Assembly (NCBI GenBank): GCA_014323785.1
Contig: JACONJ010000048.1
Coordinates: 1 to 64,000, forward strand
Source: Paracoccaceae bacterium
GTDB lineage: Bacteria > Pseudomonadota > Alphaproteobacteria > Rhodobacterales > Rhodobacteraceae
DNA length: 64,000 nt
Reading direction: 5' to 3'
Below, in pieces: positions 51,906 through 63,503 of the stretch. Under the pieces are notes generated by a model. It was given only the letters and a program-made list of their open reading frames with translations. It had not been told where the DNA came from and ran no database searches. The position numbers and the translations under genes were made by a program. The first letter of the stretch is position 1. Each line of letters starts with the position of its first letter.

Positions 51906-53164
51906 ATCAAGGTGCCCCCGTGTTTCATACGCTCGGCTGTCGGCTTAACGCCTATGAGACCGAGGCGATGAAAGAGTTGACCGCAACAGCAGGCCTGGGG
52001 GCCACGGTTGTCATCAACACCTGCGCCGTAACGGCCGAGGCGGTGCGCAAGGCGCGCCGTGACGTTCGCAAGCTGCGCCGCAATTACCCCAGGGCCACAC
52101 TGGTTGTCACCGGCTGCGCGGCACAAACCGAGCCCGAGACCTTTGCCGCGATGGCAGAGGTTGATCAGGTTATCGGCAACACAGAGAAGCTGCAGCCACA
52201 GACCTGGCGCAATATGGCGGGGGCAGATTTCACCAGCGTGACGGAACAGGTGCAGGTTGATGACGTCATGTCAGCCACCAAGACCGCCGGACATATGATC
52301 GACAGGTTCGGCACGCGCAGCCGGGCCTGTGTGCAGGTGCAAAACGGCTGTGACCACCGCTGCACTTTCTGCATCATCCCCTATGGAAGGGGCAATGCGC
52401 GCTCAGTTCCCGCGGGCGTGGTTGTTGACCAGATCAAGCGGCTGGTGGATTGCGGATATAATGAGGTGGTATTGACCGGCGTTGACCTGACATCCTGGGG
52501 GGCCGATCTGCCGTCCGCGCCGCGCCTGGGCGATCTGGTGATGCGCATCCTGAAACTGGTGCCGGATTTGCCACGCCTGCGCATGTCCAGCATTGACCCG
52601 ATCGAGGTGGATGAGAACCTGATGCAGGCCATCGCAACCGAACCGCGCCTGATGCCGCATTTGCACCTGTCCCTGCAACATGGCGACGATCTGATCCTGA
52701 AGCGGATGAAGCGGCGGCATCTGCGCGATGACGCCATCGCTTTTTGCCAGAGGGCGCAGCAGCTGCGGCCCGGAATAACCTTTGGCGCGGATATCATCGC
52801 GGGCTTCCCCACCGAAACCGAAGCGCAGTTTGGGAACGCCCTGCGCATGGTTGCAGAGTGCAATCTGACATGGCTGCATGTCTTCCCTTACTCCCCCCGC
52901 CGGGGCACACCCGCCGCGCGGATGCCGCAAGTGGAGGGGCGCACGATCAAGACGCGGGCGAAACGCCTGCGAAAGGCGGGCGCGGACGCCGTGGCGCAGC
53001 ACCTTCTGGCACAGGTCGGGCGCGGGCACCGGGTGCTGATGGAATCGCCCCGCATGGGCCGAACCGAACAATTTGCCAAGGTTGTCTTTGGGGCCGACCA
53101 GCCCAAAGGTGCAATTGTTCCGGCCCTGATTACCGGGCTGGAAGGTGCACATCTGACTGCCTGA
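51902..53164 (+). CDS. mtaB: tRNA t6A37 methylthiotransferase MtaB
   Basis: The 420-residue radical SAM enzyme has the UPF0004 N-terminal [4Fe-4S] cysteines (LGCRLNAYE, INTCAV, TGCAAQ), the radical SAM CxxxCxxC motif CDHRCTFC, and C-terminal 'HVFPYSPRRGTPAA'. It adds a methylthio group to C2 of t6A37 in tRNAs reading ANN codons. It overlaps dapF by 4 bp (ATGA), so both are in one transcript. Confidence 0.94.
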   Translation: MNQGAPVFHTLGCRLNAYETEAMKELTATAGLGATVVINTCAVTAEAVRKARRDVRKLRRNYPRATLVVTGCAAQTEPETFAAMAEVDQVIGNTEKLQPQTWRNMAGADFTSVTEQVQVDDVMSATKTAGHMIDRFGTRSRACVQVQNGCDHRCTFCIIPYGRGNARSVPAGVVVDQIKRLVDCGYNEVVLTGVDLTSWGADLPSAPRLGDLVMRILKLVPDLPRLRMSSIDPIEVDENLMQAIATEPRLMPHLHLSLQHGDDLILKRMKRRHLRDDAIAFCQRAQQLRPGITFGADIIAGFPTETEAQFGNALRMVAECNLTWLHVFPYSPRRGTPAARMPQVEGRTIKTRAKRLRKAGADAVAQHLLAQVGRGHRVLMESPRMGRTEQFAKVVFGADQPKGAIVPALITGLEGAHLTA

Positions 53165-53274
53165 GCGAACTGTGATTCCCGTACGTTTCCGAACGTCCTA
53201 CGCGAAGCGGCGGAATGGACATCAGTGATTCCGGTCCTTACATCATGGGCATCGATTTGGAGCGGAGGGATGCA

Positions 53275-53460
53275 ATGGCCGTCCAATGTGTAGCGGTCAC
53301 AGGCGTTGCCATGTGCTGTGGCGCGGTGGCACCTGCGGCCTGTGCCGCCGTGCGCCATGCGGATCACGGGTACCGGGACCGATGGGCCAAAGACGCGATC
53401 CGGTTCGCCGCGTTCGCTGCCCGCCCGTCAATGCACCATACTGTGCCATCTGCGGGATGA
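53275..53460 (+). CDS. Possible small protein before the GNAT gene
   Basis: A 61-residue frame begins ATG at 53275 with GGAGGG upstream and ends in an ATGA overlap with the GNAT start. The codons are GC-rich in third position. It has a short hydrophobic start with four cysteines (MAVQCVAVTGVAMCCGAV). No family recognised. The overlap could be chance. Confidence 0.3.
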   Translation: MAVQCVAVTGVAMCCGAVAPAACAAVRHADHGYRDRWAKDAIRFAAFAARPSMHHTVPSAG

Positions 53461-53878
53461 GGATTGCGCGAATCACCGATGCCGATGGGCTCGCCGGCTG
53501 CCATATCATCCGCCAGGCCGTCTTTGTGGGTGAACAGGGCGTTACGGTGGCCGAGGAATGGGATGGGCGGGACAGCCGGTGCCGGCACTACCTGGCCGCG
53601 GATGAAACCGGGCCAGCCGGCACCGCCCGTGTCATGCCGCTTGGCAAAGGATGTGCAAAAATTCAACGGGTTGCCGTTATTGCGGCCCATCGCGGGACAG
53701 GCCTTGGTACCCGCCTGATGAAGCTGGTTATGGATGATTTGCGAACCGAGGGGATCACCGAAGCGGTGCTGGACAGCCAGGTCAGCGCGATCCCGTTCTA
53801 TGAACGGCTGGGCTTCGCTGCCGAGGGGCCGGAATTCGATGACGCGGGCATTCCGCACCGCCGCATGCGGCGCAGCCT

Positions 53879-53903
<25 letters not shown>
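53457..53903 (+). CDS. GNAT-family N-acetyltransferase
   Basis: The 148-residue protein shows the GNAT core: an N-terminal alpha/beta region with 'IRQAVFVGEQGV', the acetyl-CoA-binding motif near 'RVAVIAAHRGTGLGTRLM' (R/Q-x-x-G-x-G/A), and a C-terminal 'FYERLGFAAEGPEFDDAG' region. It resembles ElaA/AAC-type acetyltransferases. The substrate is unknown. The start is MRIARITDADG; longer starts run through non-homologous sequence. It is convergent with the malonyl-CoA synthetase gene, overlapping at the 3' end. Confidence 0.88.
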
Positions 53904-55402
<1,499 letters not shown>

Positions 55403-55631
55403 ACTGCCCCGATCCTCTGTTCCGGTACCATCTCAAATCAATCCCGCCCGGACCCCTGCGACATTTCAGCTCCCGTGCCGCGTTTGTCCGTTGGACATCT
55501 GTCTGGACATCTGTAATGACTTCCCATAGAAACGCCAGGGAGTGGTGGAAGGTCGAGTCTGTCCGCCTGCAAAGTAACCAGTTTACGGTGCCCGCCGGTT
55601 AAGGGCCAAGGACAAAGAGGGGACGCGTTCC

Positions 55632-56219
55632 GTGTCACACGCAGAAGACAATTCCAGCTCGTCCGGCTCGCGTCGCGATTTTCTGTTCTACGCAACGGGG
55701 GGCGTTGGTGCTGTGGCCGTTGGTGCCGGTGTCTGGCCGCTGATCAACCAGATGAACCCCTCGGCTGATGTGCAGGCGGCCTCAACCCTGCGGGTTGATG
55801 TGTCTGGTGTGCCGGTCGGCACACAGTTGACCGTTCTGTTTCTTGGCAAGCCGGTCTTCATCCGGCACCGCAACGGGGAAGAAATCGCCGCCGCACAAGA
55901 GGTTGACATGGCCGACCTGGTCGATGACAACGCCCGCAACCCCAATGCTGGTGCGGATGCCGATGCGGCGGACAGCAACCGCTCTCTGACAGCATTCAAT
56001 GGTGAAAACACTGGCGAATGGCTGGTGATGCAGGGGGTTTGTACGCATCTGGGCTGTGTGCCTTTGGGCGATGGTGCCGGCGATTTCGGCGGCTGGTTCT
56101 GCCCCTGCCACGGCTCTCATTACGATACGTCCGGCCGGATTCGTCGTGGCCCCGCACCCGAAAACCTGCCGGTTCCGCCAGCGGTGTTTGTTGACGAAAC
56201 CACAATTCTGCTCGGGTAA
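55632..56219 (+). CDS. petA: Ubiquinol-cytochrome c reductase Rieske iron-sulfur subunit
   Basis: The 195-residue protein has a Tat-like N-terminus ([12 protein letters not shown]), one membrane anchor at about 15-36, and a C-terminal Rieske domain with Cys137-Thr-His139-Leu-Gly-Cys142 and Cys157-Pro-Cys159-His160. Ligands Cys137/His139/Cys157/His160 bind the [2Fe-2S] cluster and Cys142-Cys159 form a disulfide. The start is GTG at 55632. It is the first gene of the petABC operon. Confidence 0.96.
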   Translation: MSHAEDNSSSSGSRRDFLFYATGGVGAVAVGAGVWPLINQMNPSADVQAASTLRVDVSGVPVGTQLTVLFLGKPVFIRHRNGEEIAAAQEVDMADLVDDNARNPNAGADADAADSNRSLTAFNGENTGEWLVMQGVCTHLGCVPLGDGAGDFGGWFCPCHGSHYDTSGRIRRGPAPENLPVPPAVFVDETTILLG

Positions 56220-56234
56220 CGAAGGAAACGCGCG

Positions 56235-57587
56235 ATGTCCGGAATTCCCCACGACCATTACGAACCAAAGTCCAACGCCGGGAAGTGGCTGCACAAACGG
56301 CTGCCCATCGTGTCGCTGATGTATGACACCCTGATGATCCCCACGCCCAAGAACCTGAACTGGATGTGGATATGGGGCATCGTTCTGATGTTCTGCCTGG
56401 TGCTGCAAATCATCACCGGGATCATTCTGGTGATGCATTACACCCCGCATGTCGATATGGCCTTTGCCTCGGTTGAGCATATCATGCGCAACGTGAACGG
56501 CGGATGGGCGATGCGCTACATTCACCAGAACGGAGCCTCGCTGTTCTTTATCGCGGTTTATCTGCATATCTTCCGCGGTCTCTACTATGGTTCCTACAAG
56601 GCCCCGCGCGAGATCACGTGGATCATCGGGATGCTGATCTACGTGCTGATGATGGGGACGGCATTCATGGGCTACGTTCTGCCCTGGGGGCAGATGTCCT
56701 TTTGGGGGGCGACCGTAATCACCGGCCTGTTTGGCGCGATTCCCTTTGCAGGCGATGCGATACAGACTTGGCTTCTGGGCGGGCCCGCGGTGGATAATGC
56801 CACACTGAACCGCTTCCTTAGCCTGCACTATCTTCTGCCCTTCGTGATCCTGGGCCTTGTGATCGTGCATGTCTGGGCCTTTCATACGACGGGCAATAAC
56901 AACCCGACGGGCGTGGAAGTGCGGCGGACCAGCCGGGCAGAGGCGGATGCAGACACGCTGCCCTTCTGGCCCTATTTCGTGATCAAGGATTTGTTCGCCC
57001 TGGCGGTTATTCTGGTGGGGTTCTTTGCCATCGTCGGCTACATGCCGAACTATCTGGGCCACCCGGATAACTATATTGAGGCGAACCCCCTGGTGACGCC
57101 GTCGCATATCGTGCCGGAATGGTATTTCCTGCCATTCTACGCGATCCTGCGAGCCTTCGATTCCGATGTCTGGATCGTGATATTTTTCAACTTCGTGTCC
57201 GGTGGCATCATCCGTGCAGACTTCTTCGGCGTGGTGATGATGTTCGGCGCGATCATGGTGGTGGCCCTGGCCCCGTGGCTTGATACCTCCCTGGTACGCT
57301 CGGGCCGCTACCGCCCGATGCTCAAGTGGTGGTTCTGGATATTCATCGTGAACTTCTTCGTGCTGATGTGGGCTGGCTCACGCGAGCCGACGGCAGCCAT
57401 CGCCAATGTCTCGCTGATCGGCACGGCCTACTGGTTCGCGTATTTCCTTGTGATTCTGCCGCTTCTGGGGGTGATCGAGAAACCTCTGCCACAGCCGAAG
57501 ACGATCGAGGACGACTTCAAGGCGCATCACGGCAAGGCCGATGACACGGAAGGCTCAGCCGCCGCGCAGCCCGCGCCGGCTAAGTGA
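56235..57587 (+). CDS. petB: Cytochrome b of the bc1 complex
   Basis: This 450-residue, eight-helix integral membrane protein has heme-ligand histidines at 97, 111, 198 and 212 and the Qo-site PEWY at 294-297 ([10 protein letters not shown]), the same positions as Rhodobacter cytochrome b. It carries hemes bL and bH and oxidises ubiquinol at the Qo site. Spacing to petA is 15 bp. Confidence 0.97.
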   Translation: MSGIPHDHYEPKSNAGKWLHKRLPIVSLMYDTLMIPTPKNLNWMWIWGIVLMFCLVLQIITGIILVMHYTPHVDMAFASVEHIMRNVNGGWAMRYIHQNGASLFFIAVYLHIFRGLYYGSYKAPREITWIIGMLIYVLMMGTAFMGYVLPWGQMSFWGATVITGLFGAIPFAGDAIQTWLLGGPAVDNATLNRFLSLHYLLPFVILGLVIVHVWAFHTTGNNNPTGVEVRRTSRAEADADTLPFWPYFVIKDLFALAVILVGFFAIVGYMPNYLGHPDNYIEANPLVTPSHIVPEWYFLPFYAILRAFDSDVWIVIFFNFVSGGIIRADFFGVVMMFGAIMVVALAPWLDTSLVRSGRYRPMLKWWFWIFIVNFFVLMWAGSREPTAAIANVSLIGTAYWFAYFLVILPLLGVIEKPLPQPKTIEDDFKAHHGKADDTEGSAAAQPAPAK

Positions 57588-57604
57588 ACGAAAGGATGCC
57601 AAGA

Positions 57605-58414
57605 ATGCCTGGAAAACGTGTCATCAGCATAGCTGCCACTGCAACCCTGATCCTGAGTACTGGCGCGGCGGATGCGGCAGGCGGCGCGGGCCATGTAGAG
57701 GATTACGCTTTCACCTTCCAGGGGCCGTTCGGTACCTTTGATCAGAACCAGTTGCAGCGCGGCCTGCAGGTTTATACCGAGGTCTGTTCAGCCTGCCACG
57801 GCTTGCAATACGTACCGCTGCGCACCTTGGCCGATGAGGGTGGCCCCGCGCTGCCCGAGGATCAGGTGCGCGCCTATGCGGCGTTTTTTGAAATCTATGA
57901 TGCCAAGATCGACGATTGGCGCCCGGCCACGCCGAACGATCACTTTCCCGGTTCCAACTTGGAGAACGCCCCCGACCTTAGCCTGATGGCCAAGGCACGG
58001 GCCGGGTTTTCCGGCCCTTATGGCCTGGGCCTGAACCCGCTGTTCCGCGGAACGGGTGGCCCGGAGTACATCGCCTCACTTTTAACCCATTACACCGGGT
58101 CCGAACGCGAGGAATTCGGTGCGATCCTCTACGGAAATGAGACCTTCCCGGGCGGCTATATCGCCATGGCCCCGCCACTGTGGGATGATCAGGTTGTCTA
58201 TAATGATGGAACGCCCGCCACTGTTGAACAGATGGCGCTGGATGTCTCGGCCTTTCTGATGTGGACGGCAGAGCCGCATCTGATGGCGCGCAAGCAGATG
58301 GGCTTTACTGCAATCATCCTGCTTGGCATCCTGTCGGTGCTGCTGTACCTGACAAACAAGCGGATTTGGGCCCCGGTCAAGGCCCGCGCAAAATCCGGCG
58401 CACCTGCGCGGTAA
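57605..58414 (+). CDS. petC: Cytochrome c1 of the bc1 complex
   Basis: The 269-residue protein has a signal peptide (about residues 5-24, [14 protein letters not shown]), the heme c site CSACH at residues 61-65, an axial Met region ([15 protein letters not shown]) and a C-terminal membrane anchor ([19 protein letters not shown]). It passes electrons from the Rieske protein to soluble cytochrome c. The ATG at 57605 with AAAGG nine bases upstream is preferred over the GTG at 57584 overlapping petB. It ends the operon, convergent with thiQ. Confidence 0.95.
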   Translation: MPGKRVISIAATATLILSTGAADAAGGAGHVEDYAFTFQGPFGTFDQNQLQRGLQVYTEVCSACHGLQYVPLRTLADEGGPALPEDQVRAYAAFFEIYDAKIDDWRPATPNDHFPGSNLENAPDLSLMAKARAGFSGPYGLGLNPLFRGTGGPEYIASLLTHYTGSEREEFGAILYGNETFPGGYIAMAPPLWDDQVVYNDGTPATVEQMALDVSAFLMWTAEPHLMARKQMGFTAIILLGILSVLLYLTNKRIWAPVKARAKSGAPAR

Positions 58415-58482
58415 GCTGGCGGGGCCACGGCAATTCGGATGCGCCCGAGCCCTCGCTTGGCACTTGGCGCGTTTCTTTGGGG

Positions 58483-59172
58483 TCAAAGCCAGGGGCGCAG
58501 CGCGGCGGGCGGGTCGGACAGAATCGTCTGCATCTCTCCCCGTATTGTGACCTGTCCCTTGTCAAGCAGGCACAAATCGGTGCAGAGGTTCTGCACCTCG
58601 CGCAGATCATGGGTGACCAGGATCAAGGTCAGCCGTGCCTGATCGCACAGATCGGACACCAGGCCAAGCATGTCGCGCCGCAGGCCCGGATCCAGTGCCG
58701 AGAAGGGCTCGTCCAGCAGCGCGAGCGGCTTATCCCGCAGCAGCATCCGCGCAAGTGCCACGCGGGATTGCTGCCCGCCGGACAGCACTTTGGGCAAGCG
58801 GTCAGCATGTGCCGCCATCCCCACCTGATCAAGGCAGGCGGTGACGGCTTCCCGCTGAGATTCGGACAGGCGCAGATCGGGGCGCAGCCCAAGGGCAACA
58901 TTATCAAAGGCACTAAGATGGGGGAACAGGTTGCCATCCTGGAAAAGAATGCCGAGGGGACGGGATGCGACATCCGTCCGGCTCACATCAGACCCGTCGA
59001 TCAGGATGCGCCCCGTATCAGGCACCAGGAACCCGGCGACAAGGTTGAGAAGCGTGGATTTCCCGCTGCCGGACGCGCCGATCAGGCCAAGCCTCTGACC
59101 TTTCTGAAGCGTCAGATCAACCGAGAGTGTGAAGGCCCCGTTGCGCAGCATGACGTGTTCAAGCGACAGCAT
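58483..59172 (-). CDS. thiQ: Thiamine ABC transporter ATP-binding protein ThiQ
   Basis: The 229-residue ATPase has Walker A GASGSGKST at residues 32-40, signature LSGGQ at 130-134, Walker B ALLDEP at 151-156 and H-loop VTHDLREVQ. It powers import of thiamine with ThiP and ThiB. It overlaps thiP by 14 bp and is last in the TPP-riboswitch-controlled operon. Confidence 0.93.
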   Translation of the reverse strand: MLSLEHVMLRNGAFTLSVDLTLQKGQRLGLIGASGSGKSTLLNLVAGFLVPDTGRILIDGSDVSRTDVASRPLGILFQDGNLFPHLSAFDNVALGLRPDLRLSESQREAVTACLDQVGMAAHADRLPKVLSGGQQSRVALARMLLRDKPLALLDEPFSALDPGLRRDMLGLVSDLCDQARLTLILVTHDLREVQNLCTDLCLLDKGQVTIRGEMQTILSDPPAALRPWL

Positions 59173-60724
59173 GGCGTGCGCCCCCCCGGTCAAAGACCCG
59201 GAAGACCACCAGGCTGAGCACCAGAAGCAAGAGTGCCGCGCCCCCGGCATCGTCCGTGCGGTAAGATCCCATCAGCCGATACATCTCAAGCGGCAGGGTT
59301 CCCTGGGCTGGCGATGAGAACAGCGCAATAACACCCAGATCTCCCATCGACAGTGCCGCCGCCACCCCGGCCCCAAAGCCAAGCTGGCGGGACAGACGCG
59401 GCAGGATAACATGACAAAGCCGGGCCGCACCGCGCAGACCCAGGGCGTCGGCCAGGCGGCCCTGGGTTCTCTCGGCCTGGTCATAGGCCGGGGCCAGGAT
59501 GCGCAGAAGAAACGGCAAACTCATCAGCGCGTTCACCACGGCGGTGATCGGCAGGGCAAGTGCCACAGGGTTCGCCACCGGCCGCAGGATCAAAAAAGCC
59601 CCGGTACCCAGAACAAGGGGGGAGATCGCGATGCTAAGCATACCCGTCAGCTCCAGCCCAGGCCATGGCCACCGCGCCATCAATGCGGCCATGGGCAGGG
59701 CCATGGCCAAGGCAAGGCTTGTGGAACAAAGCGCAAGGGTCAAGGATCGCAATGCGGCCCACCAGACTGACTCGGGCAGCCCCCAAAGCGCGGGCAGGCC
59801 CTTGCCAACCAGGGCCAGAAGCGGCAGCAGCAGGAACAGCACAGTAGCGGTCAGGGCCGCGGCATCGCTGGCACGCGTAAGCGGCCCCTGTGCCGCCTGC
59901 CAGGGTACCGGCGGTCGGTCCAACCCCTGGCCAAGGGGCACACGGATAACCAATGCGCCCGCCGCCAGGGTCGCCAGCGCGCAGATCGCCACCTGGATTG
60001 CGCCCAGTTGCGCAGCACGGGAAAGGTCGAAATCAAACCGGAATGCCTGATAGATCGCCAGTTCCACCGTGGTCGCGTACGGCCCTCCACCCAGAATCAA
60101 GGCAACCGCGAAACTTGTGGTGCAGATCAGAAAGATCACCAGGACTGTCCCCGGGGCTGTCCTGCGCAGCATCGGCCATTCAAAATGGCGGCGCATGTCG
60201 CCCAAGCCAAAGCCAAGCGCGGTGGCCAGGCGCATGCGCTCACCCGGGATTTCCTGCCAGCCGTGCAGGAAAAGCCGCACGGCCAGCGGAAGGTTGAAGA
60301 AGACATGGGCCAGAACAACGCCATGCACCCCGTAAATATCCAAGGGCGGCAGGCCGACCAGACCCAGGCCATGGCTGACCCAGCCGCTGCGCCCGAAAAC
60401 GACCAAAAGGCCAAAAACAGCCACGATGACCGGCAACAGAAACGGCGCACCCATAAGCGTGATCAGGACATGCCGCCCGGCAAAGCTGCGGCGGGCCAGG
60501 GCGCGGGCGACGGGGATGGCCAAGGCGGTGCTGATGAGTGCCGAGAGCAGTGCCTGCAGAACGGTAAATCGGATCGCGGCCCAATCAGAAGGCCGCACCC
60601 CCCCTGCCCCCTCGCCCGCCAGCGCAACGGCCAGCAAGGGGCCAAGCATAATCAGCGCGACCAGCCCCGCGACAGCCCCGCCCGCGACATGAAGCGCGGT
60701 TATCGGCTGAGCGCGTTCAGCCAT
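59159..60724 (-). CDS. thiP: Thiamine ABC transporter permease ThiP
   Basis: The 521-residue permease is a fused double-permease with about 12 helices and two binding-protein-dependent transport domains, each with an EAA-type loop (ATALGFGLGDMRRHFEWPMLRR and ADALGLRGAARLCHVILPRL). This two-domain architecture matches ThiP. It overlaps thiB by 25 bp and thiQ by 14 bp. Confidence 0.93.
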   Translation of the reverse strand: MAERAQPITALHVAGGAVAGLVALIMLGPLLAVALAGEGAGGVRPSDWAAIRFTVLQALLSALISTALAIPVARALARRSFAGRHVLITLMGAPFLLPVIVAVFGLLVVFGRSGWVSHGLGLVGLPPLDIYGVHGVVLAHVFFNLPLAVRLFLHGWQEIPGERMRLATALGFGLGDMRRHFEWPMLRRTAPGTVLVIFLICTTSFAVALILGGGPYATTVELAIYQAFRFDFDLSRAAQLGAIQVAICALATLAAGALVIRVPLGQGLDRPPVPWQAAQGPLTRASDAAALTATVLFLLLPLLALVGKGLPALWGLPESVWWAALRSLTLALCSTSLALAMALPMAALMARWPWPGLELTGMLSIAISPLVLGTGAFLILRPVANPVALALPITAVVNALMSLPFLLRILAPAYDQAERTQGRLADALGLRGAARLCHVILPRLSRQLGFGAGVAAALSMGDLGVIALFSSPAQGTLPLEMYRLMGSYRTDDAGGAALLLLVLSLVVFRVFDRGGARHAVA

Positions 60725-61689
60725 ATATTCAGGGCCGGGTCGCGCCGTGCCGCCGCCGTTTCCGCGTCAAACAGCAGTACCTTACCGGGCGTGATAAGGG
60801 TTTCAAACCCCTCTGGCAGCGCGGTTTCAGGCAAGGCGGCGGGATACATCCAGTTTGTCGTCGGGAGCACCGACTGAACGCTCTTGGTCAGCATGAAGGC
60901 CAGGAAGTCGCGTGCCAGCTCTGGCTGGTCAGAATTGGCCAGCATCCCGGCTGTTTCGATCTGCATGTAATGCCCTTCCTTAAAGGGAGCGGCCGCTTTT
61001 GTCGGATCCCCTTCCGCAATCAGGTGATAGGCAGGAGAGGTGGTGTAGGACAGCACCATGTCCGCCTCACCCTCCAGGAACAGGCCATAGGCTTCGGACC
61101 AGCCGGGCGTGACCGTAACGATGTTGTCGGCCAAGCCTGCCCAGATATCGGTGGCAGCGTCGCCATGGGCTGCCTCAACCCACATCAAAAGGCCAAGGCC
61201 GGGGGTAGATGATCGCGGATCCTGGATGACAATCCTGACATCGCTTTCGGCAAGGTCGGGAAAGCTTGTTGGCACAGCCAGAAGCGAGGTGTCATGCACA
61301 AACGCGAAATAGCCCCAGTCAAAGGGCAGGAACAGATCATCCTGCCAGGCGATGGGCAGGGTCAGGGCAGCGGTGTCCTGCCCGTGGGGGACGAATAGCG
61401 CGGTTTCCGCTGCCGCATACGTCAGGTTCGTATCCAGACCCAGGATAACATCGGCCGTACTTCTGGCCCCTTCCAGCCGAAGACGCGCCAGGAGTGCCGC
61501 ACCATCACCCGCGCCGGTGAATTGCAGGTCACAGGCACAGGTGGCTTCGAACATCGCTTCGATTTGCGGGCCAGGGCCCCAATCGGCAACGAAACTGTCG
61601 TAGGTATAAACGGACAAAACAGGCGTTGCCGCCGTCGCGGTCGATGACACGGCCAGGGTCAACGCCGTTGCCAGGATGGTATGCCTCAT
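60700..61689 (-). CDS. thiB: Thiamine-binding periplasmic protein ThiB
   Basis: The 329-residue protein has a signal peptide (residues 1-20, ALTLAVSSTATAA), then VLSVYTYDSFVADWGPGPQI typical of ThiB/TbpA, and a periplasmic binding fold ending 'TNWMYPAALPETALPEGFETL'. It binds thiamine/TPP in the periplasm and delivers it to ThiPQ. The ATG at 61689 follows the TPP riboswitch leader by about 55 bp. Confidence 0.94.
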   Translation of the reverse strand: MRHTILATALTLAVSSTATAATPVLSVYTYDSFVADWGPGPQIEAMFEATCACDLQFTGAGDGAALLARLRLEGARSTADVILGLDTNLTYAAAETALFVPHGQDTAALTLPIAWQDDLFLPFDWGYFAFVHDTSLLAVPTSFPDLAESDVRIVIQDPRSSTPGLGLLMWVEAAHGDAATDIWAGLADNIVTVTPGWSEAYGLFLEGEADMVLSYTTSPAYHLIAEGDPTKAAAPFKEGHYMQIETAGMLANSDQPELARDFLAFMLTKSVQSVLPTTNWMYPAALPETALPEGFETLITPGKVLLFDAETAAARRDPALNIWLNALSR

Positions 61690-61745
61690 TCTTACGCCTC
61701 CATTGCGAACGGGCGAAGCGAGGCATAAGACCCTGTGGTCTGTCA

Positions 61746-61830
61746 CCTTTCCTCCGCCGGTCCTAACCGGGTCAGGTTCTACGGGTTTGCACCATGCATC
61801 TCAGGCTTGAACAGCCACCCCGAGGTGTGA
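61746..61830 (-). promoter_or_regulatory. TPP (THI) riboswitch upstream of thiBPQ
   Basis: On the minus strand the sequence contains CTCGGGGTG, GCCTGAGATGCATGG, ACCCGTAGAACCTGACCCGG and TTAGGACCGGCGGAGGAAAGG, the conserved thi-box/TPP aptamer elements in order. TPP binding would repress thiBPQ, here likely at translation or by termination in the 55-bp stretch before thiB. Confidence 0.92.
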
Positions 61831-61984
61831 CAAATGCTACAGGTCAAAGGCGTCCTGCGCAAGGGAAAAACGCCGCGATCAGAAATCATTTTTCCAACGT
61901 GCAGGACAGGGCTTTGTTGCCCCTTGGCATTCAGGGTCGGGGCCGCTAACGCACATCATGCGGGGGGCAACGCGGGCATGGGCC

Positions 61985-63085
61985 ATGTCAATCAACAGTT
62001 TCGGACATCTCTTCCGGGTCACCACATGGGGTGAAAGCCATGGAATCGCGCTTGGTGCGACGGTTGATGGCTGCCCGCCGGGTGTGCCCATCGATGCAGC
62101 AAACCTTCAGCACTGGCTGGATCGCCGTAAACCCGGGCAAAGCAAATACACCACGCAGCGGCGAGAGGCTGACATAGTCGAGATCCTCTCTGGCACCTAT
62201 AAGGGGCGCAGCACCGGAACCCCGATCCAGCTGATGATCCGCAATACGGATCAACGATCAAAGGATTACAGCGCAATCGCCGGGGCGTTCCGGCCAGGCC
62301 ACGCGGATATCACCTATTGGCAGAAATACGGCATCCGTGATCCGCGGGGGGGGGGCCGTTCTTCCGCCCGTGAAACGGCGGCGCGGGTGGCCGCGGGCGG
62401 GGTGGCCCGCGCCGTGCTTGCGCAGCTGCGACCAGACCTGCGGATCATCGGGTATATGGTGCAGATGGGTGCACACCGGATTGATCGGGCACGGTTCGAT
62501 GCGGGCGAGATCGAGCGTAACCCGTTCCGGACCCCCGATGCCGATGCCGCCGCTGAATGGGCTGCCTATCTCGATGGTTTGCGCAAGTCGGGTGACAGTG
62601 TGGGTGCCGTGATCGAGGTGACAGCCTCGGGCGTGCCAGCGGGCCTGGGCGCACCGATATATGGTAAGCTGGACGCCGACCTGGCCGCCGCGATGATGTC
62701 GATTAACGCGGTCAAGGGCGTCGAAATCGGAGAGGGGATGGCCACCGCCGCCCTGACCGGGACCGAAAATGCTGATGAGATTGACATGCGCAGGGACGGA
62801 CCCACCTATCGTTCCAACCACGCAGGCGGTATTCTGGGCGGCATTTCAACCAGTCAGGATGTCGTGGTACGCTTCGCTGTCAAGCCGACCTCCAGCATCC
62901 TGATCCCGCGACAGACGATCACCAGATCCGGCACCCCCGCCGAGATCGTCACAAAAGGGCGGCATGACCCCTGCGTGGGCATCCGCGCGGTGCCGGTGGG
63001 CGAAGCGATGATGGCTTGTGTTCTGCTGGACCATCTGCTGTTGCACAGGGGCCAGATCGGTGCTGCTGGCGGACGCATTGGGTAA
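61985..63085 (+). CDS. aroC: Chorismate synthase AroC
   Basis: The 366-residue enzyme has the aroC signatures [14 protein letters not shown] (residues 6-19), [17 protein letters not shown] (about 122-138) and [13 protein letters not shown]. It converts EPSP to chorismate with reduced FMN. The ATG at 61985 is the family start. Codons around 62345 contain a run of nine G's. It is the last complete gene before lysA. Confidence 0.96.
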   Translation: MSINSFGHLFRVTTWGESHGIALGATVDGCPPGVPIDAANLQHWLDRRKPGQSKYTTQRREADIVEILSGTYKGRSTGTPIQLMIRNTDQRSKDYSAIAGAFRPGHADITYWQKYGIRDPRGGGRSSARETAARVAAGGVARAVLAQLRPDLRIIGYMVQMGAHRIDRARFDAGEIERNPFRTPDADAAAEWAAYLDGLRKSGDSVGAVIEVTASGVPAGLGAPIYGKLDADLAAAMMSINAVKGVEIGEGMATAALTGTENADEIDMRRDGPTYRSNHAGGILGGISTSQDVVVRFAVKPTSSILIPRQTITRSGTPAEIVTKGRHDPCVGIRAVPVGEAMMACVLLDHLLLHRGQIGAAGGRIG

Positions 63086-63503
63086 CACGCGCTCCCGGTT
63101 AATCCTGGAAGGCACCATATCAGCAGCCTCCATATCCTGACCCGCGTGATACCGATCGGGCAGCCCCCGGTAGGGTAAGCCCCCCTCCTTGCCAAGGAAT
63201 AAGGGTATCTGAAGAAATTGTCTGACATATCACACCGAATCGAAAAACGTCCTGAAGCAAGTGCTCGTCGTGAAAGGAACACGGCACGCGCAGAGGCGGA
63301 TTTCAGCTTCTCTTCCAAGATTCAAAAGCCAGACTGGCGGAAACGGCGGGGGGGGTGGTTCCCAAGCTTCGGCTGTTTCATACCTTTGCCCACCCGTGAT
63401 TTTATCCCTGGGGCTTCCGTGCCAAGGGGTGCGTCCCGAATGCTTTGATCTTTCCGCCAGCACATGCTACCTGCCGCGGATTGCTGGAACGGACGCATCG
63501 ACG
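63086..63503. other. Intergenic region between aroC and lysA
   Basis: A 418-bp stretch with no supportable gene. The open frames here (e.g. 63218-63448) lack family resemblance. In many relatives argH and a small lipoprotein gene precede lysA; neither is present here. Confidence 0.45.

Noticed and set aside
55782..57107. 441-codon antisense frame across petA-petB
   Set aside because: Overlaps highly conserved bc1 genes; histidine-rich translation is an antisense shadow.
62340..62356. G9 run inside aroC as a phase-variable switch
   Set aside because: The run encodes conserved glycines ([12 protein letters not shown]) and other genes here have similar G-runs from codon bias; no evidence of switching.
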